64,000 nucleotides of DNA from Desulfuromusa sp. Lineage in GTDB: Bacteria > Desulfobacterota > Desulfuromonadia > Desulfuromonadales > Geopsychrobacteraceae. Where the stretch lies: the NCBI GenBank assembly GCA_027858895.1, contig JAQIBX010000129.1, forward strand, positions 1 to 64,000, given 5' to 3'. Shown here piece by piece: positions 1 through 8,428 of the stretch (position 1 is the stretch's first letter; the number at the start of each line of letters is the position of its first letter). A program made the translations under genes and the position numbers. The notes under the pieces are model-generated. The model did not search any database, was not told where the DNA came from, and saw only the letters and a list, made by a program, of their open reading frames with translations.

Positions 1-465
1 GAAGCCGTTTTCCATAACTCCAAGAACATACGTATTACCGACTTCTTCGCTCAGAAGCTCCTTGCCAATAGGACCATTTATGATGGTATCAACATCGTCA
101 TAATCATTGAAGAAGTAGGGGAGATCCATTAGTGCCCATTTGGGATTATAATCGTATAAGGCAAATGTCCCTGTGAGGGCCATCTGTGCAATGCCCATCT
201 GAACACTATCAGCAGCTTGGATATCACCACCTAAGGTTCCTTGAGGAAATATTGTAACTTCGACTTGTCCGTTAGTCCGCTCAGCAACGAGATCTTTAAA
301 TTTGACATAGCCTTTATGATAGGCATGTGAGGTAGGAACAGAGTGGGCTAGTTTTATTTTTATTTTATCAGCAGAAAAAACAGCCCCGGGAAAAATAAAC
401 ACGAACGAGAGGAGCAGTGTTAAAAGAAAATAAAATCTGGGGGAAGGTACAATTTTTTTGTGCAT
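1..465 (-). CDS. dctP: TRAP transporter solute-binding protein, DctP family (3' part outside window)
   Basis: This is the first 155 codons of a periplasmic receptor for a tripartite ATP-independent (TRAP) transporter, which imports organic anions, often C4-dicarboxylates. The frame runs off the left edge of the window with no stop. The start at 465 is preceded by AAGGAG. The N-terminus has two lysines followed by a long hydrophobic stretch and an Ala-containing cleavage region, a Sec signal peptide of about 30 residues. The mature protein starts with the family pattern KIKIKLAHSVP, then the TLGGD segment and a run like LPYFF near residue 130, both typical of DctP proteins. The membrane subunits DctQ and DctM would be expected beyond the left edge. 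The substrate cannot be told from this part. Confidence 0.85.
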   Translation of the reverse strand, partial: MHKKIVPSPRFYFLLTLLLSFVFIFPGAVFSADKIKIKLAHSVPTSHAYHKGYVKFKDLVAERTNGQVEVTIFPQGTLGGDIQAADSVQMGIAQMALTGTFALYDYNPKWALMDLPYFFNDYDDVDTIINGPIGKELLSEEVGNTYVLGVMENGF

Positions 466-521
466 GTTGTTCTCCTTTTCATTAAAAAATAGTTGATGGC
501 AGCCAGTCAAATTGTGACAAC

Positions 522-2014
522 ATGGTACTAGCTTTTTGGCTGCATAGCAAGAAAAATCCATCTTATAGTCAGTCTGCATTTCAAATTGCCCCCACCCCGG
601 CATTGTATGTTCACCTGCAATTGAGAACCATCATGACATTGCAAATAAATTGTTTGATAGACTGCTTCTGGGGTCTTATCCAGATCATAGAATGAGCTGT
701 TGGAATTGGGAAGAGCCAAAAATATCATGCAGTGTGACTTGCGATAATGAGCTGCCGATACATTGATAGAGTTTATGATGATCAGAGTTAGTGGCCAGGA
801 GTTCACCGCTGGATGAAACGATACAGGCAGGAGTTCCGGGGACTGGCAGCGCAATACATCCATGCCCATGGTTGTTTTCAGATCACGAAAGGACAGTTCG
901 ACATCCCAGCGCTTGAAATAAAGTTCTGCAAGCTCTTCTGCTGGATATTGTGTGGCATCGAGCAATGTTGTGACTAGGTAAAAACTTTGTTTTCTGAACC
1001 CGGGGTACTTAATTTCCACTCTTATCTGACGCAAGGTGAGTTCTTTGGGAAGCTCTTCCCATTGCTCTCTGGAATATGCCAACTTCTTAGTATATTTAGG
1101 GCGTTCCCAGCTGATCAGCAGGTCATTCGAGCCAAGCTTCTTTTTACAGGATCTGGCGGTAACGGGGGCTCTCCGGGCAAGGGTGACGACACTATCAACC
1201 TTGCGCTTTTTCAGCTCCGCGATGTCGAAGTAACTACAGAACCCCTTGTCCCCCAAGAAAATATCGCCTTCGTTGAAGGTTTGCCACTGCTTGCGAAACA
1301 TGGTCAATTCACTGCTTTTTTTGTTGCCAATTTTGTAGCTGAGTAAACCCCCTGTTTGCAAGGAGAAGCAGGCACAAATATGAGCAACCGGAAAGCTGCA
1401 TCCTGCCTTCAACATGGAGGACTGAGGCCAAGTCTTTTGGTTCATCAAGGTGTCTGGCATACTGACGCCTGTACCATCAACAACAATGACGCGCCGGTTG
1501 TTCAATAAGCCGGTTTCTGGCATCTTTTCAAGTTGTCTAGCCGTATGATCAAGGATGTCGGAAAGCATCTCTTCATCCAACTTCTTGCGAGCTGTGCAAT
1601 AGGACGCTGTCGAAGACGAAGGAATCTGGACTCCCTTGATAGAGGCATAAGCTTGAAGCTTGCGGATGACCTCCTTGCAACCACCATCGGCATCCAGTAT
1701 CTGACTGAAAAAGGCCCAGAAGGTGTTCTCTTTGGAAAAGAGTCTTCTGCGGCTCATCTTCCCAGCTTGTTCAGGCTTGAGAAGCGAACGGGGAATGAAA
1801 TTTTCAAAGAACTCGCCGATCTGCTTGAACGATTTTTGTTTCAGCTGAGCCATCTCTTTTGCAAGTTTTTGCTGTGCAGATTGCGGCTTTCGACGGAGTG
1901 TTTGCAGGTGAAATCCTGGGAACATTGGCGTTGTATTTTTCATGTGCCATTATGCCATTTTTAGCCAATATTTTCAGCTACTTTCCCATGCAAAATTGCT
2001 TAAACTAGCGCCAT
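522..2014. repeat. Candidate boundaries of the IS4-like element (imperfect inverted repeats)
   Basis: The pair ATGGTACTAGCTT (522-534) and AAACTAGCGCCAT (2002-2014) forms an imperfect inverted repeat flanking the transposase on both sides. Ten of 13 positions match. The flanks do not show a clean 9-13 bp duplication, so these ends are tentative. Confidence 0.35.
528..1943 (-). mobile_element. IS4-family transposase, C-terminus atypical
   Basis: DDE transposase of the IS4 family, 471 codons. It shows VVDGTGVSMPDT (first catalytic Asp), GDKGFCSYFD (second Asp) and a complete YREK signature, Y-(2)-R-(3)-E-(6)-K, in YFKRWDVELSFRDLK, followed by TTMGMDVLRCQSPE. After that point, near base 840, the last 100 or so residues do not resemble the hydrophobic C-terminal helix region usual for the family and look like out-of-frame translation, so an internal deletion or frameshift is suspected. 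Weak candidate terminal inverted repeats are ATGGTACTAGCTT at 522-534 and the reverse complement ATGGCGCTAGTTT at 2002-2014 (10 of 13 matching). No target duplication is convincing. It is probably an old or damaged insertion. Confidence 0.75.
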
Positions 2015-2066
2015 TCGGGACAGTATATCTATTTAAGATAATGGCAACTAAACCTTGATTTACGTT

Positions 2067-2615
2067 TCAGACAGAACCACCATCCTTGTCCAGCATGTCT
2101 TTTATCTGCTTGAATTCTTCCAACATTCCCTCATGTTCCGACCAACGTTCAACCTCAGCAAGATCAACCTGATTATCGGCAGCGACCAGAATAGCCTGGT
2201 CCAGACACTGCCGGTCTTGCCAATGATAATAAGCCGCAAGGCGATCTTTTACACAGTCCGTCGGGGAAATAAGACGTAACCTTCCCGTGGAAAAGTCCAA
2301 TTCGACAACCTCTTTGACTGACTCACTTCCAACTGCCAGAGGTCCAGAAGGAAATTCAACAAAATACTCGGATTCAGGATGGATAAAGTATTTATTCTTT
2401 TCGAAAAAACCAAGATCCAAAAGGACGGATTTGATATTTTTACGTTCCGCTCCTTGGCCACTAATAAAATCAAGATCAAATGACTGATAATGGTTGTGGC
2501 TATAGATTGTCACGCAACTACCACCACTTAATACGACGTCTATACCTTGCACCCTTAAATTATCAGAAACAAAAGCTCCAAATTCACCTATGGTCATCTT
2601 CTGAATTGACTTCAT
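2067..2615 (-). CDS. Nucleotidyltransferase-fold protein, AbiEii/MNT-like, putative toxin
   Basis: A 182-residue protein with the minimal nucleotidyltransferase signature: a LSGGSCVTIYS loop near residues 29-39 followed by SFDLDFIS near 46-53, giving the GG/S and DxD pattern that binds metal and NTP. The rest is a short alpha/beta domain ending in an acidic helix. Family knowledge: small proteins of this type act as toxins or as NMP-transferring partners in AbiE-like and MNT/HEPN-like modules, usually next to a DNA-binding antitoxin. Here the upstream gene is a winged-helix protein and the two overlap by 4 bases, so they are co-translated. The actual target is unknown. A metabolic nucleotidyltransferase is less likely given the size and partner. 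Confidence 0.7.
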   Translation of the reverse strand: MKSIQKMTIGEFGAFVSDNLRVQGIDVVLSGGSCVTIYSHNHYQSFDLDFISGQGAERKNIKSVLLDLGFFEKNKYFIHPESEYFVEFPSGPLAVGSESVKEVVELDFSTGRLRLISPTDCVKDRLAAYYHWQDRQCLDQAILVAADNQVDLAEVERWSEHEGMLEEFKQIKDMLDKDGGSV

Positions 2616-2941
2616 AGTGGCTTACCAGAACGTCTCGGTCGCCGCCTGTTCATCAGCAACAATTTCTTCATCCCTTCAGGGTAAAACGTAAGCACTTTTT
2701 CCATAAGGGCTTTGAGCTCTTGCAGGAATGGATAGCGAGGATTAAACGCATAAACACGGGTGCGTCCAACTTTTTTGCTATAGACAACACCACCGTTTTC
2801 CAGCTTTTCAAGTTGTTTTTGAACTGGGGCGAGGCCGACCTCAAAAAATCTTGCAATCTCACGGGCATACCCCTCATCACGGGCAATCAGATAAATCATG
2901 ACTCGTTCACAATTGAGTGATCCCAATATTGATTCTAGCAT
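2612..2941 (-). CDS. Small winged-helix DNA-binding protein, putative antitoxin/repressor
   Basis: A 109-residue protein with an ArsR/MarR-like winged helix-turn-helix: residues 20-60 contain an EIARFFEVGLAPVQKQLEKLE recognition-helix-like segment, then the wing GVVYSKKVGRTRVYAFNPR. The C-terminus is very basic (RRRPRR). The start at 2941 has a strong GGAGGT ribosome site. It is the first gene of a two-gene unit with the nucleotidyltransferase-like protein, overlapping by ATGA-type 4 bases. It most likely represses its own promoter: AGGTCA hexamers lie just upstream. No metal-binding Cys cluster typical of metal-sensing ArsR proteins is present. Confidence 0.7.
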   Translation of the reverse strand: MLESILGSLNCERVMIYLIARDEGYAREIARFFEVGLAPVQKQLEKLENGGVVYSKKVGRTRVYAFNPRYPFLQELKALMEKVLTFYPEGMKKLLLMNRRRPRRSGKPL

Positions 2942-2945
2942 TATA

Positions 2946-2984
2946 GACCTCCATAGTAGGTCATATTACCTTAAATAGAGGTCA
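2946..2984. promoter_or_regulatory. Candidate operator repeats upstream of the winged-helix/NTase pair
   Basis: GACCT at 2946-2950 and AGGTC at 2958-2962 form a 5-bp inverted repeat. AGGTCA occurs at 2958-2963 and again at 2979-2984, 21 bp apart, which places both on the same helix face. The first arm overlaps the ribosome binding site. This spacing suits autoregulation by the encoded winged-helix protein, but binding is inference. Confidence 0.4.
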
Positions 2985-3036
2985 GTTTATCTTTTAGTAA
3001 CGATCCAAGCAAGAAAAAATTCTAACCAGGCAACAA

Positions 3037-4506
3037 TTAAAGATACTCCGCATACTTAGGTTTGCAACCGCCCCCTTCGGCAGGGACAAGTTGCATTTCA
3101 TTTGTGATGGACGGGATTCCGTCTTCAGGATGATGCGTCACATAGATGATCTGCGTCCCCTCTTTTCTGCCAATATAATCGATAAGTTTTAACACCATCG
3201 CCCTGTTGATCTCATCGAGCCCCTGGCAGGGCTCATCCAGAATCAGCAGTCTGGGTTGTTTAATCATTGCTCTGGCCAGTAGGACCATCCGCTGTTCTCC
3301 GAAGGATAACCTGCGAAAAGATACGTTACGTTGCTGTTCCATGTGGATCATCTCAAGCCATTTCAGGGCAATCTCTTCCTGTTGCTTTGAATACTTACTA
3401 TACACCCCGATGGAGTCAAAAAACCCTGAAATGATAACCATTCTGGCCGTCCCGCCGACCCGGTAATTCTGCTGCAGAGCTGTCGATATATAGCCGATCT
3501 GTTTTTTGATATCCCAGACACTCTCGCCCGAGCCTTTTTTTCGGCCAAACAAACGAATGTCATTGCCGTAGGCCTGGGTGTTGTCACCGGTAATAAGGCT
3601 TAACAGGGTTGATTTACCCGAACCATTTGGCCCGATGACCTGCCAGTGCTGATCATGTTTCACGGTCCAATTCAGCTTATTCAGGACAATATTTCCATCA
3701 TATTTGACCGTGACATCTCTCATTTCAATCAACGGAACCTCAAACACGACTGCAGAGAGATCTGCCTGATCAGCTGCGCCGGGAAATTGCAGGGCGGGTA
3801 AGTAATGAAAAGAATGAAACCGCAACAGCGCCTTGGATTGCAAAATTTCAGCTCTGGGTCCTGAGATAAAAAGGGCACAGTCCCTGATATAGGCAATGTG
3901 GGTTATTTCGGGAATGATTTCGCTGAACCGGTTCAAGAGCAATACGATCTGGATGCCGGTTTCTATACAGCCGGTAATCAGCTTTTTCAGAACATCACAG
4001 GACTCAAGATCAAGACCGTCGAATGGTTCATCAAGGACCAATATTTCCGGTTCTTTGATGATTGTTCTACAGATAATCGCTTTACGCATTTCTCCAGTCG
4101 ATAAGGTTTTTATTCCGTGGTCGAGAAGTTTTGTGAATTTCAGCTGCCGTGCAAGAACATGCAGCTGCGGCTCTTTTTCAGGATCGCCATTAAGGATAAA
4201 TTTCCGCACTGTTATGCCTATATCTATCCGGCCTCCCATAAAGTCAGAATCATCATTCAGTCTTTCACGTTCCAGTATTTCATTGACCTTCTCGAAAGAC
4301 ACATAATCGACCCTCGCGGGGATCTGTGCTTCTCCTGATATGATCTTCAAGTCATTGCACAACAATTTCCCCAGGGCAGATTTTCCCGAACCGTTTGCTC
4401 CAACAACAGCCCAGTGTTCACCTGTCTTGAATTTGAGATTTATTTTTCTTAATAATACCTTGTCACTAATCTGCGCAGTAACATTGCTTAAAGTCATTCC
4501 AGCCAA
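3037..4506 (-). CDS. modF: Tandem ABC ATPase, ModF/PhrA-like
   Basis: A 489-residue soluble protein with two ABC ATPase domains in one chain. Domain 1 (about residues 5-220) has Walker A GANGSGKSALGK, signature LSTGEMRKA and Walker B ILVLDEPFDGLD. Domain 2 (about 255-480) has GPNGSGKSTLLS, signature LSFGEQRMVLL and LLILDEPCQGLD. This arrangement and length match ModF (formerly called a photorepair protein), linked to molybdenum uptake in some bacteria but of uncertain biochemical role. No membrane permease or molybdate-binding protein lies next to it. The linker does not look like the ABC-F ribosome-protection type. It stands alone as a transcription unit. Confidence 0.75.
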   Translation of the reverse strand: MAGMTLSNVTAQISDKVLLRKINLKFKTGEHWAVVGANGSGKSALGKLLCNDLKIISGEAQIPARVDYVSFEKVNEILERERLNDDSDFMGGRIDIGITVRKFILNGDPEKEPQLHVLARQLKFTKLLDHGIKTLSTGEMRKAIICRTIIKEPEILVLDEPFDGLDLESCDVLKKLITGCIETGIQIVLLLNRFSEIIPEITHIAYIRDCALFISGPRAEILQSKALLRFHSFHYLPALQFPGAADQADLSAVVFEVPLIEMRDVTVKYDGNIVLNKLNWTVKHDQHWQVIGPNGSGKSTLLSLITGDNTQAYGNDIRLFGRKKGSGESVWDIKKQIGYISTALQQNYRVGGTARMVIISGFFDSIGVYSKYSKQQEEIALKWLEMIHMEQQRNVSFRRLSFGEQRMVLLARAMIKQPRLLILDEPCQGLDEINRAMVLKLIDYIGRKEGTQIIYVTHHPEDGIPSITNEMQLVPAEGGGCKPKYAEYL

Positions 4507-4659
4507 GAACTTGCCCTTTCTTTCTGCTGAGAAACATAGCTATGAAATGAAGAATATTTTGCTATAGTAATTCGAGATGCCCTGAAATGCGGAAGCAAAT
4601 AAACGGCTGCTTACCAGGTTACAGTTTATAAATATCACGCTGCAAAGGAGAAGCGAATA

Positions 4660-5073
4660 ATGAGATTTTTGATTGTAATGATCAGTGTCGGATTGTTTTG
4701 TGGAATGGCCTTTGCCGGACCCAATATAAACCCTGGCCTGTGGGAAATGACAAACGAGACTGAGATGGTCGGCATGTCCGGAATGAAAGTGCCGCCGCAA
4801 ACCCATAGACAATGCCTGACGCAAAAGGATCTGGTGCCCCAAAGTGAAGAAGCCGCAAAAGAATGCCAGATTATGGATGTTCGGCAAAGCGGGAACACAG
4901 TCGTTTGGAAAATTGTCTGCTCAGGGCAAAATGGGGGCATGGAAGGAACCGGTAAAACCACCTACCGTGGTGACACTCTGAACGGAACAATGGACATGGT
5001 CATCCAGGGTGCCAATATGCAGATCAAAAACACAATTAAGGGACGTCGAATTGGAGACTGTCCTTCTCAGTAG
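4660..5073 (+). CDS. DUF3617 family secreted protein
   Basis: A 137-residue protein with a clear Sec signal peptide (MRFLIVMISVGLFCGMAFA, cleavage after about residue 19). The mature part begins NPGLWEM, the hallmark opening of DUF3617, and carries four Cys residues (CLTQ, ECQ, VCS, DCPS) that could form two disulfides in the periplasm. The family has no established function. The start is preceded by an AAGGAG-like site at about 4644-4650. It is a single gene between divergent and convergent neighbours. Confidence 0.75.
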   Translation: MRFLIVMISVGLFCGMAFAGPNINPGLWEMTNETEMVGMSGMKVPPQTHRQCLTQKDLVPQSEEAAKECQIMDVRQSGNTVVWKIVCSGQNGGMEGTGKTTYRGDTLNGTMDMVIQGANMQIKNTIKGRRIGDCPSQ

Positions 5074-5121
5074 CAGTGTGGATTGGATATTAATCTCTGC
5101 GAGTATAATTGCTCGACAGAT

Positions 5122-5313
5122 TTACTCTGTCATGCCGTCCTTGAATTTGTCATAAACAGCCTGAAATCCATTTCTCATTCCGGAAAAACATTCCTGCTGA
5201 GCTTCAGTCATTTCATCCCAGCTGTGATATTTGCTGCCGGACTCATTAATCACACTGACAAAAACACTTTCAACAATCTCAACCGATTCTTTTGCATTAA
5301 TTTTAATCATCAT
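5122..5313 (-). CDS. Small hypothetical protein
   Basis: A possible 63-residue acidic protein (MMIKINAKESVEIVESVFVS...). GGAG lies 11 bases before the ATG at 5313. It has no signal peptide or membrane segment and no domain I recognise. Residue choice (alternating hydrophobic and charged, WDEMTEAQQECF helix) looks protein-like and better than the opposing frame, but the gene is short and isolated between a DUF3617 gene and pyruvate kinase. A TTG codon at 5349 would add 12 residues. Confidence 0.45.
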   Translation of the reverse strand: MMIKINAKESVEIVESVFVSVINESGSKYHSWDEMTEAQQECFSGMRNGFQAVYDKFKDGMTE

Positions 5314-5424
5314 AGAATGAAAGTCTCCAATTTGAAATATTTCCAACAAAATTCACTAAATGAGAATGGTCCGCCTATCCAACCTACTGAAACAGCTTGG
5401 ACAGTTTCATACAGAAAAAAACAA

Positions 5425-6858
5425 TCAATCCCGGTTTTCCAGTTGATGAACTTTTAACAAATTTGTCGTTCCCGGTGCCGAAAGCGGGCTTCCCATAGTA
5501 ATGACAACGATATCGCTACACTTTAATAAACCATGCTCAAGAACGGCTGCCTCGACCGATAGGATTTGTGCCTCGGTATCTCCCTGAATATCAACCAGCA
5601 TCGAATCTACACCACGATAAAGGGCAAGTTGACGTTTCACCTGTTGATTTGGGGTGACCGCAATAATTGGCAAAGCCGGTTGATACTTAGCTATCAAGGC
5701 TGCCGTGCTGCCGGTCTGGGTAAAGGCGAGAATAGCGGCAGCACCAATATTTTCAGCCACTTGACAGGCGGCGTGCCCAATCGTATCGGGAAGACTCTGC
5801 TGCGACAATGAAGGCTCAGCAAAAAGATAATGTCTTGATTTTAATTTAGGTTCTCTCTCAACATCCCGTGCGACGCGATCCATGACTTTGACTGCTTCTA
5901 CGGGGTAAAGACCGGCCGCAGTTTCCCCCGAAAGCATGACGGCATCAGTCCCGTCCAGGATAGCATTGGCGACATCAGAGGTTTCTGCCCGGGTTGGTCG
6001 TGGATGGGCTATCATACTTTCCAACATCTGGGTTGCGGTAATGACCGGTTTCCCTTGCAGGTTACATTCACGGATAATTCTTTTCTGAATTAGCGGAACC
6101 TGCTCTGAGGGCACTTCTACTCCGAGATCCCCGCGTGCGACCATCACCCCGTCGGTCACAGCAAGGATTGCAGAAAAATTTGCCACAGCTTCCGGCTTTT
6201 CAATTTTCGCAATAACTTTCATCGTTGAATTCTGCTCAGCTAACAGTTGCTTTAAGCGATCGACTTCTTCCGCAGTTCGAACGAAAGAAAGTGCAATCCA
6301 ATCGAGCTGATGGTTAATCGCAAATTCAAGATCAGCAAAATCCTTTTCAGTCATTGCTGGAGCTGAAACATTGACACCTGGCAAGTTGATTCCTTTGCGA
6401 TTCTTAAGTACTCCACCCACCTTAACCCGGCAAAAGACGTCATCGGCTTCGATTCTTAAAACTTCCAATTCCAACTGACCATCGTCAAGTAGAATTTGAT
6501 TACCAGGAATAACATCTTGAGGTAACGCCTGATAACTCGTAGGAATGACACCATCAGCACCTTCGACGTCAGCAGTCGTTATCACCACTTCCTGCCCGAC
6601 TTCCAGCTGTTGACTGCCACCACGCATCAGACCGGTACGGATTTTTGGTCCCTGCAAGTCACCAAGGATGGAAACTGTTTTTTGATATGCAGCAGAAAGA
6701 TCACGAATCTGTTGAATCCAGGTTGCTTTTTGCTCAAGCTCACCATGGGAAAAGTTCAATCTAAAAACATCGACTCCAGCTTTTAGCAGACTTTCTAATT
6801 GGCTTTTCTCAGCACAGGACGGTCCAACTGTGGCAACAATTTTTGTTCGACGTGACAT
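5425..6858 (-). CDS. pyk: Pyruvate kinase
   Basis: Converts phosphoenolpyruvate and ADP to pyruvate and ATP in the last step of glycolysis. The protein is 477 residues from the ATG at 6858, which has GGAG 10 bases upstream and gives the standard start SRRTKIVATVGPS; an in-frame extension upstream is not family-like. It shows FRLNFSHG, the metal/substrate segment ARGDLGVEVP, and the family signature with catalytic Lys and Glu in AKIEKPEA, then ITATQMLESM. The C-terminal allosteric domain is complete. The gene sits 61 bases downstream of a glycerate 2-kinase on the same strand, so the pair can carry glycerate-derived 2-phosphoglycerate (through enolase elsewhere) to pyruvate. Confidence 0.95.
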   Translation of the reverse strand: MSRRTKIVATVGPSCAEKSQLESLLKAGVDVFRLNFSHGELEQKATWIQQIRDLSAAYQKTVSILGDLQGPKIRTGLMRGGSQQLEVGQEVVITTADVEGADGVIPTSYQALPQDVIPGNQILLDDGQLELEVLRIEADDVFCRVKVGGVLKNRKGINLPGVNVSAPAMTEKDFADLEFAINHQLDWIALSFVRTAEEVDRLKQLLAEQNSTMKVIAKIEKPEAVANFSAILAVTDGVMVARGDLGVEVPSEQVPLIQKRIIRECNLQGKPVITATQMLESMIAHPRPTRAETSDVANAILDGTDAVMLSGETAAGLYPVEAVKVMDRVARDVEREPKLKSRHYLFAEPSLSQQSLPDTIGHAACQVAENIGAAAILAFTQTGSTAALIAKYQPALPIIAVTPNQQVKRQLALYRGVDSMLVDIQGDTEAQILSVEAAVLEHGLLKCSDIVVITMGSPLSAPGTTNLLKVHQLENRD

Positions 6859-6919
6859 TAAATGCTCTCCAAATGTAAGCGGTTGAATTGAATGATTAGT
6901 AGTAAGAGTCATGAGCTGG

Positions 6920-8260
6920 CTAAGTATTATTGCCAATAAGAATGATCCGCAAATCCATCACATTGGTGTTAGTTGGGCCAATTTTATACAGATCGCCCAA
7001 TTTGTCAAAAAAATGATAGGAATCATTATTGTCGAGATAAGCCTGCGGATTGAGGCCAGTTTCTTGAGCCCTTTGCAGCGTTGTTTCATCGGCCAGGGCT
7101 CCAGCGGCGTCGGTAGGGCCATCTGTACCATCAGTTCCTGCACTTAGAACAACAATATTTTTCATGCCGGACATCTTTATAGCAGCAGCCAGAGTAAATT
7201 CCTGATTTCTACCGCCCTTACCTGCCCCCTGAATTCTAACCGTCGTCTCCCCACCGGAGAGCAGACAGGCTGGTTGCTGCAACGGGTAACCATGAAGCTG
7301 AACCTCTCGCGCTATCGCAATATGGTTGGCTGCAACATCACGGGTCTCCCCTTCGAGCATGGAAGAAAGAAGTAAGGTATTGTAGCCCAATTCATCAGCT
7401 TTTTCTTTTGCCTTCAATAAAGCGATAAAATTGCTGGCAACAATAACATTTTGCGTTTTTTTTAAAAAATCCTGCCCGGCTTTCGGCGTTTCTGGAACGT
7501 GACCGGAAATACCTGAATCAATATGTTCGACGACGTTGGAGGGAATTTTATCCTCAATAGAATATTTGGCAAATATAGCTTTGCAAGCGGAAAAAGTTCT
7601 TGAGTCGGGGACACAGGGTCCTGACGCGATACTGTCAAGATCATCACCGACCACATCGGATAAAATCAAGGTGATTAAGGTGGCTGGATAAACCGTCTTG
7701 GCCAATCCTCCCCCTTTGATGACAGACAAATGTTTTCTGATCGCATTAATTTCATGGATAGTCGCTCCGCAGGCAAGCAGGACTTTGGTCGTTTCTTGCT
7801 TGTCTTCAAGAGTCACCCCATCGACAGGTAACGGCATCAACGCCGAACCACCACCAGAAATCAGGCAAATGACTAAAGTTGTCTCGTCAGCCGATGAGGC
7901 AAGTCGGTAAATTGCTTGCGCTCCATCCAAACCGTTTTGATCAGGAACCGGGTGCCCGGCTTCCTGGATTTTTATTGTCTCCAGTTTTTCCAGATGGCCA
8001 TATTTGACAGTGATGATGCCAGCAGAAATACGTTCACCTAAGATTTCCTCTATTGCTTTAGCCATTGAAGCGCCAGCTTTACCTGCGCCAAGGACAAAGA
8101 TTTTATCAAATCGGCTGAGATCATAGTTTTGACCATCAACCGTCAACATTTCTTCATTGAGTTGACAAAAATTCTTAATCGCCGCACCGGGAGCAACGGC
8201 TTGTAGACCTGTCTGGAAAATATTGACGGCATGATGATGTTTAAGGGAATTGTTAAGCAT
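6920..8260 (-). CDS. Glycerate 2-kinase / MOFRL family
   Basis: A 446-residue protein of the GckA/TtuD family that phosphorylates D-glycerate to 2-phosphoglycerate; older annotations call the family hydroxypyruvate reductase. Evidence includes FVLGAGKAGASMAKAIEE near residues 54-71, the CLISGGGSALMPLPV glycine-rich loop near 132-146 and the C-terminal MOFRL domain containing LLSGGETTVRIQGAGKGGRNQEF and LSAGTDGTDGPTDAAGA. It lies upstream of pyruvate kinase on the same strand and probably shares its transcript. The start has only a weak ribosome site (GAG). Confidence 0.88.
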   Translation of the reverse strand: MLNNSLKHHHAVNIFQTGLQAVAPGAAIKNFCQLNEEMLTVDGQNYDLSRFDKIFVLGAGKAGASMAKAIEEILGERISAGIITVKYGHLEKLETIKIQEAGHPVPDQNGLDGAQAIYRLASSADETTLVICLISGGGSALMPLPVDGVTLEDKQETTKVLLACGATIHEINAIRKHLSVIKGGGLAKTVYPATLITLILSDVVGDDLDSIASGPCVPDSRTFSACKAIFAKYSIEDKIPSNVVEHIDSGISGHVPETPKAGQDFLKKTQNVIVASNFIALLKAKEKADELGYNTLLLSSMLEGETRDVAANHIAIAREVQLHGYPLQQPACLLSGGETTVRIQGAGKGGRNQEFTLAAAIKMSGMKNIVVLSAGTDGTDGPTDAAGALADETTLQRAQETGLNPQAYLDNNDSYHFFDKLGDLYKIGPTNTNVMDLRIILIGNNT

Positions 8261-8428
8261 CGGGCACTCACAGAGCTAGTTAATCCAAAATATGCTGAAT
8301 TTACTTGAAATTAATGATATTTTTTAGTTTAATGCTTCTTAACGTTTACTCACGAACGGTGTAGCTAGTTTCAATCACTACTGAATTCTACTTCTATTTT
8401 CACAAATAGACGACAGGAAGGGCAGCAG

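Noticed and set aside
987-1346. Open frame on the plus strand opposite the transposase
   Set aside because: It mirrors the coding strand of the IS4 gene, has no ribosome site and no recognisable protein pattern.
3037-4506. ABC-F ribosome-protection protein
   Set aside because: Domain linker and motifs fit ModF better; the charged ABC-F interdomain linker is not seen.
5083-5457. 124-residue open frame on the plus strand
   Set aside because: Starts at a non-ATG codon, no ribosome site, composition unlike its neighbours; overlaps the more plausible small minus-strand gene and the pyruvate kinase end.
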